DNA of 24,176 nt from an uncultured Mycoplasmatota bacterium (GTDB lineage Bacteria; Bacillota_I; Bacilli_A; RF39; UBA660): contig UREA01000023.1 of the NCBI GenBank assembly GCA_900546715.1, positions 1-24,176 of the forward strand. Direction: 5' to 3'. Below the pieces are notes generated by a model. That model was not told the origin of the DNA, searched no databases, and was given only the letters and a program-made list of their open reading frames with translations. Position numbers and translations under genes: made by a program. Of the stretch, positions 14,074-20,654 are shown one piece after another. The number at the start of each line of letters is the position of its first letter. The first letter of the stretch is position 1.

Positions 14074-15534
14074 TTGATAACAAGAAATGCACATCATATA
14101 TATAATAAATATATAGATTTATTACTTAGGAATGAACTTAATGCTCCATCTCCTTTGTTGGAAGATTTATTTAATAGAAAAGATTATGAATATTTATTAA
14201 AACCAGTACTAAATATAATAAAAGAAAATCCACAAGCTAGTTTAACTACTTTAAGATTAAAATTATTTTTAAGAAGTGGTTTGAAAGAAATTATAGATAA
14301 TTTTGTTAATTTAACTAAAATTACTCCAGGGGTAATACTTGATTTTGGAACATATAAAACTAGAGATACTGTTTTGTGCGGCAAAAGACAAGAATATGTT
14401 ATGGAAAATGGTATTTTAGTTCCAAATGAATTAGATATTGAACAAGATACAATATTTGATTTAGCATCAACTTCTAAATTATTTACTTCTGTTGCAATAC
14501 TTAAAGTTTATGAAACGGGATTAATTGATATATTTGATCCTATTAATAAATATGTTCCTGAATTTAAAAATTTAGAAGATGTAACTGTATATGAATTACT
14601 TAAGTTTAGTGCTAATATTGGAACGGATACTAGAATAGATAGTGCTAAAAATAAGGAAGAAGCAGAACAAATATTATTTGGGGCTCATAAAAGATATGAA
14701 CATTTAAATAATGCTTATACAGATATTGGAGCAATGATTTTAAGATATGTTGTAGAAAGAGTTACAAATATGTCTTTTGTAGATTTTGTAAATGCTGAAA
14801 TATTTAAAAAAGCTGATATGGTTGACACTTATTTAAATGTTCCTGAAGAAAAGTTATATAGGGTTGCTAATGAAAATTATTCAAGTATTGTTAATAGTGA
14901 TGGAAGCATTACTACTAAATATGATAATGTACCTGGAACTGCTCATGATTCTAAAGCTTTATCTATGGGGCATGCTATGGGTATTGCTCCAGGTCATGCG
15001 GGATTCTTTTCAACAAAAGATGATATGGTTAAATTTGCTAATGCTTTAATTAAAGGGGATATTATTAGTAAAAATTTAGTTATGACTATGGGAGATACTG
15101 CAACTTTTTTTCAAGAAGAAAATGGTAAATATACATATAATTATGGTTCCTTAGTTTATGGTAAACAAAAAGATCCTAAATATTTGTCCGTTTATGCTCC
15201 TCTTTCTGGTAGAGCTTTTATGTCACCAGGATTTGCTGGTACAACATTAGTAATTGATCCTGTAAATGAATTATCTTTATTTATTGGGGCTAATAGATTA
15301 CATAATAGAATTTATCAAATACATCCAAATTATAAAGATAAAATTATTGTTGATGAACATAATAAAAAGACATTTTTAATGCCAGATGGATCAGAAAAAG
15401 TAATTAGTTCTGATTATACAAAAGAAAAAGAAGTTATGGTTAGACTAGCTTTAGATTTAACATTACAATATCAATTACTAGAAAAAATTTATCCACAAGA
15501 AAAAGAAATGCATTTAGTTAGAGAACTTAACTAA
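14074..15534 (+). CDS. Serine hydrolase of the class C beta-lactamase / PBP-like family
   Basis: The catalytic S-x-x-K motif is STSK at residues 132-135, the second motif is Y-T-D at about residue 215 (Y-x-N/D), and APGHAGFFST carries the H-x-G third motif. Together these define the beta-lactamase-fold serine hydrolases (esterases, D-amino acid peptidases, PBP4*-like proteins). About 100 helical residues precede the fold. There is no signal peptide, so it appears cytoplasmic, unlike true beta-lactamases; substrate unknown. I chose the TTG at 14074, preceded by AGGTGA at five bases; the open frame extends to 13975 but the promoter lies there. It overlaps the convergent oxidoreductase by four bases. 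Confidence 0.85.
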   Translation: MITRNAHHIYNKYIDLLLRNELNAPSPLLEDLFNRKDYEYLLKPVLNIIKENPQASLTTLRLKLFLRSGLKEIIDNFVNLTKITPGVILDFGTYKTRDTVLCGKRQEYVMENGILVPNELDIEQDTIFDLASTSKLFTSVAILKVYETGLIDIFDPINKYVPEFKNLEDVTVYELLKFSANIGTDTRIDSAKNKEEAEQILFGAHKRYEHLNNAYTDIGAMILRYVVERVTNMSFVDFVNAEIFKKADMVDTYLNVPEEKLYRVANENYSSIVNSDGSITTKYDNVPGTAHDSKALSMGHAMGIAPGHAGFFSTKDDMVKFANALIKGDIISKNLVMTMGDTATFFQEENGKYTYNYGSLVYGKQKDPKYLSVYAPLSGRAFMSPGFAGTTLVIDPVNELSLFIGANRLHNRIYQIHPNYKDKIIVDEHNKKTFLMPDGSEKVISSDYTKEKEVMVRLALDLTLQYQLLEKIYPQEKEMHLVRELN

Positions 15535-16889
15535 ATGCTTCTTTTTACTCTAATACTGTAGTTGGTGGGACCCACTAAAGTATCACCATCTATTGTAAAT
15601 CTAGAACCATGGCATGGACAGTCCCAAGTTTGTTCAGTTTCATTAAATAATAATGTACACTTCATATGAGGACATTTATTATAAACAGTGTGTTTAACTC
15701 CAGATTTATCCACATATATGGCTTTATCTTTAATAAATATTGGATTATTATTATAGTATTCTTTATTTTTATTTAACTTGCTTCCTATTAAACTATACAT
15801 ACTACTAAATATATTATAACTATACTTTATTATACTTTTACTTCTTTTGGGATCAAATAAATTAATATATTTATTTTCTTTATTATTAATTATATCTTTA
15901 ATTATTAAACTAGCTATAACGCTACCAGTCATACCCCAAGTATTATATCCTGTTGCTATAATTAAATTATCTTTAATAAAACCAATGTAAGGTATATAAT
16001 CAGGGGTTATAATATCATGATTACTCCATGAGTAATCATGAATATTTTTATTAAAACATAAATTATGGGAATTAGTTACAGTTATTAAAGTATCTTTATT
16101 ATATCTAATAGATAATAATTCATCATCAATATTTATAGCACTAAAGTTCTTATTTTTATCTTTTTTTATCGTTATATATGATTTTTCTAAATTGCCTTTG
16201 AAAGGCATTAAAAATGGAAGTAAAAAGTATGGATAAAACATAGCAAGTATTACTTTTTTTGCTTTAATTACATAATTATTATTAGTATAACAATAATATA
16301 AGTTATCAACATTTTTAATATTTAGTATATTAGTATGTTCATATATCTTATCCTTTAATTTATAGGCTAATTCATTTAGATATTTTAGGGGATGAAATAC
16401 ATAAGTATTATCAACACTAAAACTATAATTTACAAGCATTTTATTAGGTAAGATATTAGAAACTTGAGTAGATTCTCCGAAGATTTCTAATATCTTTTGT
16501 TCTTTTTTTATTTTTTCTATATTTTCTATTTTTGTTGTATAAAGATATGATTTTACTTTTTCTAAATCACAATCAATACCCTCTTTATTTATTCTATTAA
16601 CTAAAGTTTTAATAGCTAATTTATTACATTCATAATAAGATACAGCTTTATCTATGTTATTTATTTTAGAATATATATTTTCTTGTAAAAAAGTTATTTT
16701 AGCACTACTTCTAGCAGTTATACCGTTACCTATAGTATTTTTTTCAACTAATATTACATCTTTACTTTTAAGTTCATATAAAGTATTAATACCAGTCATA
16801 CCACCACCAATGATAAGGATATCACAATTGATATCCTTATCTAATGTTTTATATTTATGCATATTTATATCTTGCCATAATGTTTTCAT
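15531..16889 (-). CDS. FAD-dependent oxidoreductase with C-terminal Rieske domain (YhfW-like)
   Basis: The N-terminus has the dinucleotide-binding fold IIGGGMTGINTLYELK (about residues 26-41) and VILVEKNTIGNGITARSS, the FAD signature of the D-amino-acid-oxidase superfamily. A second FAD contact region is LIIATGYNTWGMTGS (about residues 310-325). Residues about 385-450 form a Rieske [2Fe-2S] domain with ligands C-P-H (NKCPHMKC) and C-x-x-H (WDCPCHGSRF). This fusion is known from Bacillus YhfW and relatives; the substrate is not established. Cytoplasmic. The ATG at 16889 lacks a strong ribosome site. The 3' end overlaps the serine hydrolase gene. Confidence 0.88.
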   Translation of the reverse strand: MKTLWQDINMHKYKTLDKDINCDILIIGGGMTGINTLYELKSKDVILVEKNTIGNGITARSSAKITFLQENIYSKINNIDKAVSYYECNKLAIKTLVNRINKEGIDCDLEKVKSYLYTTKIENIEKIKKEQKILEIFGESTQVSNILPNKMLVNYSFSVDNTYVFHPLKYLNELAYKLKDKIYEHTNILNIKNVDNLYYCYTNNNYVIKAKKVILAMFYPYFLLPFLMPFKGNLEKSYITIKKDKNKNFSAINIDDELLSIRYNKDTLITVTNSHNLCFNKNIHDYSWSNHDIITPDYIPYIGFIKDNLIIATGYNTWGMTGSVIASLIIKDIINNKENKYINLFDPKRSKSIIKYSYNIFSSMYSLIGSKLNKNKEYYNNNPIFIKDKAIYVDKSGVKHTVYNKCPHMKCTLLFNETEQTWDCPCHGSRFTIDGDTLVGPTNYSIRVKRSI

Positions 16890-17001
16890 ATATTTATTAT
16901 GTACATAAATTAGATAATTATAACTTTTTTCTACAGATGGTTTTGGCTGTTAAATGAGTTGATTTGATATTTACCCTTTAAATTTGAATTGTGCCATAAT
17001 A

Positions 17002-17085
17002 GAAAAGTTCGTAGAAAAGTTCGTAGAAAAGTTCGTAGAAAAGTTCGTAGAAAAGTTCGTAGAAAAGTTCGTAGAAAATGTCGTA
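17002..17085. repeat. Tandem 12-bp repeat, seven units
   Basis: Six perfect copies of GAAAAGTTCGTA (17002-17073) and one variant GAAAATGTCGTA (17074-17085), followed by a partial GAAATTGGTCGC that enters a hairpin. Intergenic, between the oxidoreductase start and the Rpn array end. Identical units suggest recent slippage and a length that may vary between strains. Confidence 0.95.
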
Positions 17086-17088
17086 GAA

Positions 17089-17111
17089 ATTGGTCGCTAT
17101 CGGCGACCAAT
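17089..17111. other. Perfect hairpin next to the tandem repeat
   Basis: ATTGGTCGC (17089-17097) pairs with GCGACCAAT (17103-17111) around TATCG. There is no adjoining T-tract, so it is not a standard terminator; it may mark the end of a small mobile or repeat element. Around the repeat and hairpin, 16890-17000 and 17112-17160 show no gene or other clear signal. Confidence 0.8.
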
Positions 17112-17165
17112 GAGTCTTTATTAAATAAAACATTTATTAATTTCTTCTGTTTATGTAATGATGAA

Positions 17166-17191
17166 TAAACCCAGTGATTTTATTCACTGGG
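17166..17191 (-). terminator. Terminator of the Rpn gene at 17201
   Basis: AACCCAGTG and CACTGGGTT form a perfect stem around ATTTTATT. A sequence-related terminator ends the other intact copy (19635-19661), showing that the duplication included the 3' flank. Confidence 0.75.
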
Positions 17192-17200
17192 TTATTAAAA

Positions 17201-17518
17201 CTATTTCTTATCAAAGTATTTACCAACATCACTTGGATTAGTTCCAGTAGAACCTCCAACTATTTGAGATAGTTCTTGCATACTTAAACTAGTTCCTTCT
17301 GATATAGTTTCTAAAGGTATTCCTAGTTTATGCAATCTTTTTGCAGTTTTAATATTAGCATTCTTTTCGCCACTTTTTTCGCCATTAACAAAACCTTGTT
17401 TTTCTCCATTGGCAAAGCCATCATCATATTTTTCATCTAATTCACCTTTATGTAACATTTCTCTATCTTTTTCGGGTGTTACTCCCCAGTAAAACTCAAT
17501 ATTATCATTTATTCTCAT
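17201..17518 (-). CDS. Possible internal RpnS-type protein of copy 1
   Basis: Inside the nuclease gene, the exact ribosome-site sequence AAGGAGGT (17533-17540) precedes an in-frame ATG (17516-17518, codon 203) by 15 bases, which is longer than ideal. It would release the last 105 residues, the variable C-terminal domain. In published Rpn systems such an internally started short form blocks the full-length nuclease. The position equals that of the internal start in copy 2. Translation is inferred, not shown. Confidence 0.45.
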   Translation of the reverse strand: MRINDNIEFYWGVTPEKDREMLHKGELDEKYDDGFANGEKQGFVNGEKSGEKNANIKTAKRLHKLGIPLETISEGTSLSMQELSQIVGGSTGTNPSDVGKYFDKK

Positions 17519-18124
17519 AACTATTTCTTTAAACCTCCTTACATATTCATCTTCTGGATAAAAACTATTTAATGCATCTTTTTCTAATTTTAGCATTAAT
17601 AAATATCTATATTTATCCATTTCTTCTTCATCATTATAACATAGATTTTCTAAACTATCTAGGCTTACATTACAAACTTTAACATTATCTAATATACAAT
17701 CAAAATTCTCATTTCTATATTCAAAAATTTCAATAGGTTCTTTTGTTACTTGACAATTAGCATTCAAATTAACCAATATATAATTATTTTTAACATCATA
17801 TTTTTCATTAGTCAATTCTTTCTGAGAATCATAACTCATTAAATACATATAATTGCGATATAACTTAGTTTTATTAAAGTCGCCATTATTCATTTCTACC
17901 ACCATATAACCATAATTAGTTTCTACTAAAACATCAAGATTCTTTTCTTTTTCTTCTTTAGTACGCTGCGGTAGTGTTGGCACAATATATCTTTTTACTA
18001 TTATTTTTCTATCAAATATAGTACTAAGAATCAGGCCTAAAACAATTTTACCATAATCATCATCAATACATACATTTTTAAATATAACATTATATACAGC
18101 TGGGAAAAATTCTTTAGTTTCCAA
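17201..18124 (-). CDS. Rpn-family PD-(D/E)XK nuclease (PDDEXK_2), intact copy 1
   Basis: Rpn proteins are DNA endonucleases, often annotated as transposases, and are reported as toxic antiphage effectors. The nuclease core shows the family Asp in NLDVLVET and the E-x-N of VVEMNN (about residues 62-80), followed by a helical region. The C-terminus has Gly-Glu-Lys repeats (NGEKQGFVNGEKSGEK) and a helix-turn-helix-like end (KLGIPLETISEGTSLSMQEL). The start is TTG 18124 with GGAGGTGA seven bases away; codon 203 is a second possible start (see the internal entry). Upstream are an extended -10 TGCTATTAT and two TTCGACA repeats shared with copy 2. Confidence 0.88.
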   Translation of the reverse strand: METKEFFPAVYNVIFKNVCIDDDYGKIVLGLILSTIFDRKIIVKRYIVPTLPQRTKEEKEKNLDVLVETNYGYMVVEMNNGDFNKTKLYRNYMYLMSYDSQKELTNEKYDVKNNYILVNLNANCQVTKEPIEIFEYRNENFDCILDNVKVCNVSLDSLENLCYNDEEEMDKYRYLLMLKLEKDALNSFYPEDEYVRRFKEIVMRINDNIEFYWGVTPEKDREMLHKGELDEKYDDGFANGEKQGFVNGEKSGEKNANIKTAKRLHKLGIPLETISEGTSLSMQELSQIVGGSTGTNPSDVGKYFDKK

Positions 18125-18146
18125 AATTTCACCTCCTTGGCTGTAT

Positions 18147-18190
18147 ATAATAGCACACTCTTTTTAAAAAATTTGTCGAATAATGTCGAA
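18147..18190 (-). promoter_or_regulatory. Promoter and paired TTCGACA sites of Rpn copy 1
   Basis: On the minus strand, TTCGACA at 18184-18190 and again at 18174-18180 (10-bp period), then 21 bases, then extended -10 TGC-TATTAT (18147-18152). There is no good -35. The same arrangement and spacing occur before copy 2. Confidence 0.6.
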
Positions 18191-18222
18191 GATATTAAAT
18201 TTTTGCAAAAATTTAATATCTT
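18187..18222. terminator. Perfect 16-bp palindromic hairpin
   Basis: GAAGATATTAAATTTT and AAAATTTAATATCTTC are perfectly complementary around TGCA. It lies just after the frameshifted Rpn copy and just before the promoter of copy 1, overlapping one TTCGACA site; probably a terminator for the upstream operon. Copy 2 has a similar hairpin at the equivalent place. Confidence 0.65.
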
Positions 18223-18231
18223 CAATTAATT

Positions 18232-19031
18232 TTAGTCATTATTTTTACTAATTTCTTGCTTTTTTATAATATTTTCTACTTCATCAACACTAAAGACCTA
18301 CTGCTACTGCTATAGTTTCAATAGTACTATTTACTGATAACAAGTTTCTAATAACATTCATTTTTTCTTCATTAGAACCTTTTTTTAAACCTTTAGAAAA
18401 ATTAATGTTTCTTTCAGTATTAAGTGATTTAGCTTTGTCTTCATCAGGATCAATCCAAAAGTCTTCATAGTTTAATGTACTCATTGCAAAAAAAATCATT
18501 TACGACATCATCATCTGGATAATATTTTTCTAACTCTTCTGTATCCAAATCAAACATAAATACATATCTATAATCATATTCATTTTTGATTCCATTAGAA
18601 CATTCTCTTTTCAAGTTATCCACATTAATTTCCATTATAGTTATGTTTGAAACAAATTTTTCTAATTCATTTGTTTGTAAATAATAATTTATTATACCAG
18701 CATCTGTTTTTGTATCATAAATATGTCCATAATTTAAATTAATTTGAATGTAATTTTTTTCAAATTTATCTATATAACTACAGAATGAAGAAAAAAACAT
18801 ATAATTTCTTAATCTTTTAGCAGCAGTATAATCATTTGAATTAACTTCAATATTAATATAAGAGTTCTTGGTTTCAACTATTATATGTTTATTATTTTTT
18901 ATGCTACTAATATACTCTAATATTTCCACTGGTTCTCCTAAAATCTGAGTAAGCAATGCCTCTAATATTCTTTTCCCATAAATAGGATATTCAACTATAC
19001 CTTTAAACATTTGTTTATCTATCATCTTCAC
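18232..19031 (-). pseudogene. Rpn-family nuclease, two frameshifts
   Basis: One Rpn gene read in three pieces. It starts at GTG 19031 (GAGGGAG ribosome site) and runs to an eight-T tract (18488-18495) where frame is lost after PDDDVVNDF. Removing one T restores STLNYEDFWIDPDEDKAKSL in the next frame. A second extra T (TTT at 18292-18294) gives a stop after AVAVGL; removing it restores SVDEVENIIKKQEI to a stop at 18232. The C-terminus is close to that of copy 2 (NLLSVNSTIETIAVAVGLS). The catalytic Asp of LDVLVET is replaced by His (KHIIVET), so the nuclease was probably inactive in any case. Homopolymer errors in the assembly are a possible cause of the shifts. Confidence 0.8.
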
Positions 19032-19041
19032 AGTTACTCCC

Positions 19042-19374
19042 TCATTTATCCATTTTTTGTTCTTTAATTATAGTCTTTACTTCATCAACACTTAAACCCA
19101 CTGCTTCAGCAATAGTTTCTATTGGTAAGTTTTTTTCAAGAGCATTTTTGATGATATTACATTTTCTACCTTCTTCTTTGCCTTCTTGTCTAGCAATCAT
19201 TATTTTTTCATCTTCTTCAGATATATCTCTAATGATTGCTCCTTCAGTAAAATATGCTTTCTTTAATATCTTTTTAAATTCTTTTATTACATCTTCTGAA
19301 GAATATTCTTTTTCTAATTTATCTAAATAGAAAAATAAAGTATCTATAAATTTATTAAATGTATATGAATTCAT
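19042..19374 (-). CDS. Stand-alone Rpn C-terminal domain protein, 110 aa
   Basis: It lacks the nuclease core and corresponds to about the last 120 residues of Rpn proteins. SEDVIKEFKKILKK and IIRDISEEDEKIMIARQEGK match EIIKMFRGEIVRL and FIREISEEEEKEM of copy 2. It ends in the helix-turn-helix-like LPIETIAEAVGLSVDEVKTI. Its ATG overlaps the stop of the preceding small ORF (ATGA), so the two are translationally coupled, and the frameshifted Rpn copy starts 10 bases downstream. In size and content it equals the short RpnS form that acts as antitoxin in studied systems. That role is inference; a decayed nuclease is the alternative. Confidence 0.75.
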   Translation of the reverse strand: MNSYTFNKFIDTLFFYLDKLEKEYSSEDVIKEFKKILKKAYFTEGAIIRDISEEDEKIMIARQEGKEEGRKCNIIKNALEKNLPIETIAEAVGLSVDEVKTIIKEQKMDK

Positions 19375-19568
19375 ATATTTTCCTCTTCTTCTCTTAGTTC
19401 TCTAATAAAATCTTCATCATTATTTAATCTTATTATTTCTTGCTTATATTTTTTTATTACATCATCATTAGGATAAAGATTCTCTAGTTCTTCTAGTTCA
19501 TCTAAATCCATATCAAGCATTAAAATATACTTATACTTATCAAACATTTCTTTATTAGCTATTTTCAT
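19371..19568 (-). CDS. Stand-alone Rpn helical-segment fragment, 65 aa
   Basis: It matches only the stretch between the nuclease core and the C-terminal tail: KYKYILMLDMDLDELEE and YPNDDVIKKYKQEIIRLNND align by eye with LRYLLMMDKTPEEL and FPDDEIIKMFRGEIVRLNSN of copy 2. It then ends at EEEENI. The start is convincing: ATG with AAGGAGGT at good spacing, just downstream of a consensus promoter. It overlaps the next ORF by four bases. It may be a leader of a small-protein operon or a remnant of a gene whose 5' nuclease part was deleted. Confidence 0.65.
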   Translation of the reverse strand: MKIANKEMFDKYKYILMLDMDLDELEELENLYPNDDVIKKYKQEIIRLNNDEDFIRELREEEENI

Positions 19569-19589
19569 AACGATTACCTCCTTGTAAAC

Positions 19590-19618
19590 ATTATAGCATG
19601 AGGTTTCGTTTATGTAAA
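19590..19618 (-). promoter_or_regulatory. Promoter of the small Rpn-fragment operon
   Basis: On the minus strand, -35 TTTACA (19613-19618), a 17-base spacer ending in TGC, and -10 TATAAT (19590-19595). It drives the two C-terminal ORFs and the frameshifted Rpn copy. Confidence 0.7.
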
Positions 19619-19634
19619 TAGCAAAATTAAATAA

Positions 19635-19661
19635 ACCCGATGATTTTATTCACCGGGTTTA
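19635..19661 (-). terminator. Terminator of Rpn copy 2
   Basis: AAACCCG and CGGGTTT form the base of a hairpin, with a T-rich sequence following on the minus strand. Related in sequence to the terminator of copy 1. Confidence 0.7.
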
Positions 19662-19939
19662 TCAAGATTGTGTTCTTCAATTATGTTTTTTACCTCATCG
19701 ATACTTAAATCTACTGCTATAGCAATGGTTTCAATAGGACTATTTACTGATAACAAATTTTTAATGACATCAATCTTTTCTTCTTTTTTACCTTCGGCAA
19801 TTCCCTCAGCCTTACCTTCGACATAGCCTTCTTCTTTGCCTTCTTGCTTGCTAAGCTTCAATTCTGTGTTATGAATCATTTCTTTTTCTTCTTCTTCGCT
19901 TATTTCTCTAATAAATTTAGCATTACTATTTAATCTCAC
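19646..19939 (-). CDS. Possible internal RpnS-type protein of copy 2
   Basis: An in-frame GTG at codon 204 (19937-19939) is preceded by AGAGGTGA (19944-19951), with seven bases between GAGG and GTG, an ideal distance. The context AGAGGTGAAATTGTG differs at only two of 15 bases from the main start of copy 1, GGAGGTGAAATTTTG. The product would be the last 97 residues, beginning just before LNSNAKFIREISEEEE. This is the place where published Rpn genes start their short inhibitory form. Confidence 0.55.
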   Translation of the reverse strand: MRLNSNAKFIREISEEEEKEMIHNTELKLSKQEGKEEGYVEGKAEGIAEGKKEEKIDVIKNLLSVNSPIETIAIAVDLSIDEVKNIIEEHNLDKPGE

Positions 19940-20548
19940 AATTTCACCTCTGAACATTTTTATTATTTCATCATCTGGAAAGAAATTTGCAAGCTCTTCT
20001 GGAGTTTTATCCATCATTAATAAATATCTAAGTTTTTCTCTTTCCTTAGCATCAGTATAACATATTTTTTCAACATTTTCTATAAATACATTCCAAATAC
20101 TAAAGTTTTTGGTATATATTCCATCTTCATGTGTTAAATATGATTTTAAAACCATTTTATCTGTTACTCTGGAATTATAAATGAAATTTATTTGCAAAAA
20201 CTCTGTTTCTACATCGATTTCTTCACCTTTAGATACATTTTTGCTAAACAATTTACAAAGATAAGCTAAATTTCTAATTTTAGTAACTTCCGACAAACCT
20301 TGAGCATTAACTTCAACATTAATAATTCTATTACCTACTCTTACCAAAACATCTAAAACCTTTTTTCTTTCATCTTCAGTGTCTTGTGGTAGTTCTACCG
20401 GAATAAATTCTAAAATTTCTACAGGTTCATCAAACACATTACCAAGTATAGCTTCTAAAATGACTTTACCATTATTACCATTAGCAATGGTTTTAAATAC
20501 CCGGTCATTTTTAGCGGTATATACTTTGGTTTTTTCTGCCGTAATCAA
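19646..20548 (-). CDS. Rpn-family PD-(D/E)XK nuclease (PDDEXK_2), intact copy 2
   Basis: A 300-residue Rpn protein, full family length. N-terminal KNDRVFKTIANGNNGKVILE is followed by the nuclease core: conserved Asp in LDVLVRVG and E-x-N in INVEVNAQ (about residues 64-80). The middle is helical. The C-terminus has charged Glu-Gly repeats (GKEEGYVEGKAEGIAEGKKE) and a helix-turn-helix-like end (SPIETIAIAVDLSIDEV). Start TTG 20548 has GGAGGTGA seven bases upstream. Promoter, TTCGACA repeats, start context and terminator are shared with copy 1, showing block duplication. Probable role is DNA cleavage in antiphage defence, by analogy with studied Rpn systems; not shown here. Confidence 0.9.
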   Translation of the reverse strand: MITAEKTKVYTAKNDRVFKTIANGNNGKVILEAILGNVFDEPVEILEFIPVELPQDTEDERKKVLDVLVRVGNRIINVEVNAQGLSEVTKIRNLAYLCKLFSKNVSKGEEIDVETEFLQINFIYNSRVTDKMVLKSYLTHEDGIYTKNFSIWNVFIENVEKICYTDAKEREKLRYLLMMDKTPEELANFFPDDEIIKMFRGEIVRLNSNAKFIREISEEEEKEMIHNTELKLSKQEGKEEGYVEGKAEGIAEGKKEEKIDVIKNLLSVNSPIETIAIAVDLSIDEVKNIIEEHNLDKPGE

Positions 20549-20570
20549 AATATCACCTCCTTGGCTCTAT

Positions 20571-20614
20571 ATAATAGCACACTCATTTTGAGTATTTTGT
20601 CGAATCCTGTCGAA
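20571..20614 (-). promoter_or_regulatory. Promoter and paired TTCGACA sites of Rpn copy 2
   Basis: TTCGACA at 20608-20614 and 20598-20604 (10-bp period), 21 bases, then extended -10 TGC-TATTAT (20571-20576) on the minus strand. Positions relative to -10 are identical to copy 1, although the sequence between differs. Confidence 0.6.
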
Positions 20615-20654
20615 GATATTAAAAAAATTGCAAAATTGCAATTTTTTAATATTA
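20614..20654. terminator. Hairpin between SNF2 gene end and Rpn copy 2
   Basis: GATATTAAAAAAATTGC faces GCAATTTTTTAATATT with one unpaired A, overlapping the stop of the helicase gene and one TTCGACA site. Probably terminates the helicase transcript. Confidence 0.5.

Noticed and set aside
17002..17085. Tandem repeat considered as a CRISPR array
   Set aside because: Units are 12 bp with no spacers and no cas genes nearby.
18290..18499. Programmed frameshifting in the broken Rpn copy
   Set aside because: Two separate +1 T insertions with no stimulating hairpin or slippery heptamer pattern; mutation or sequencing error is simpler.
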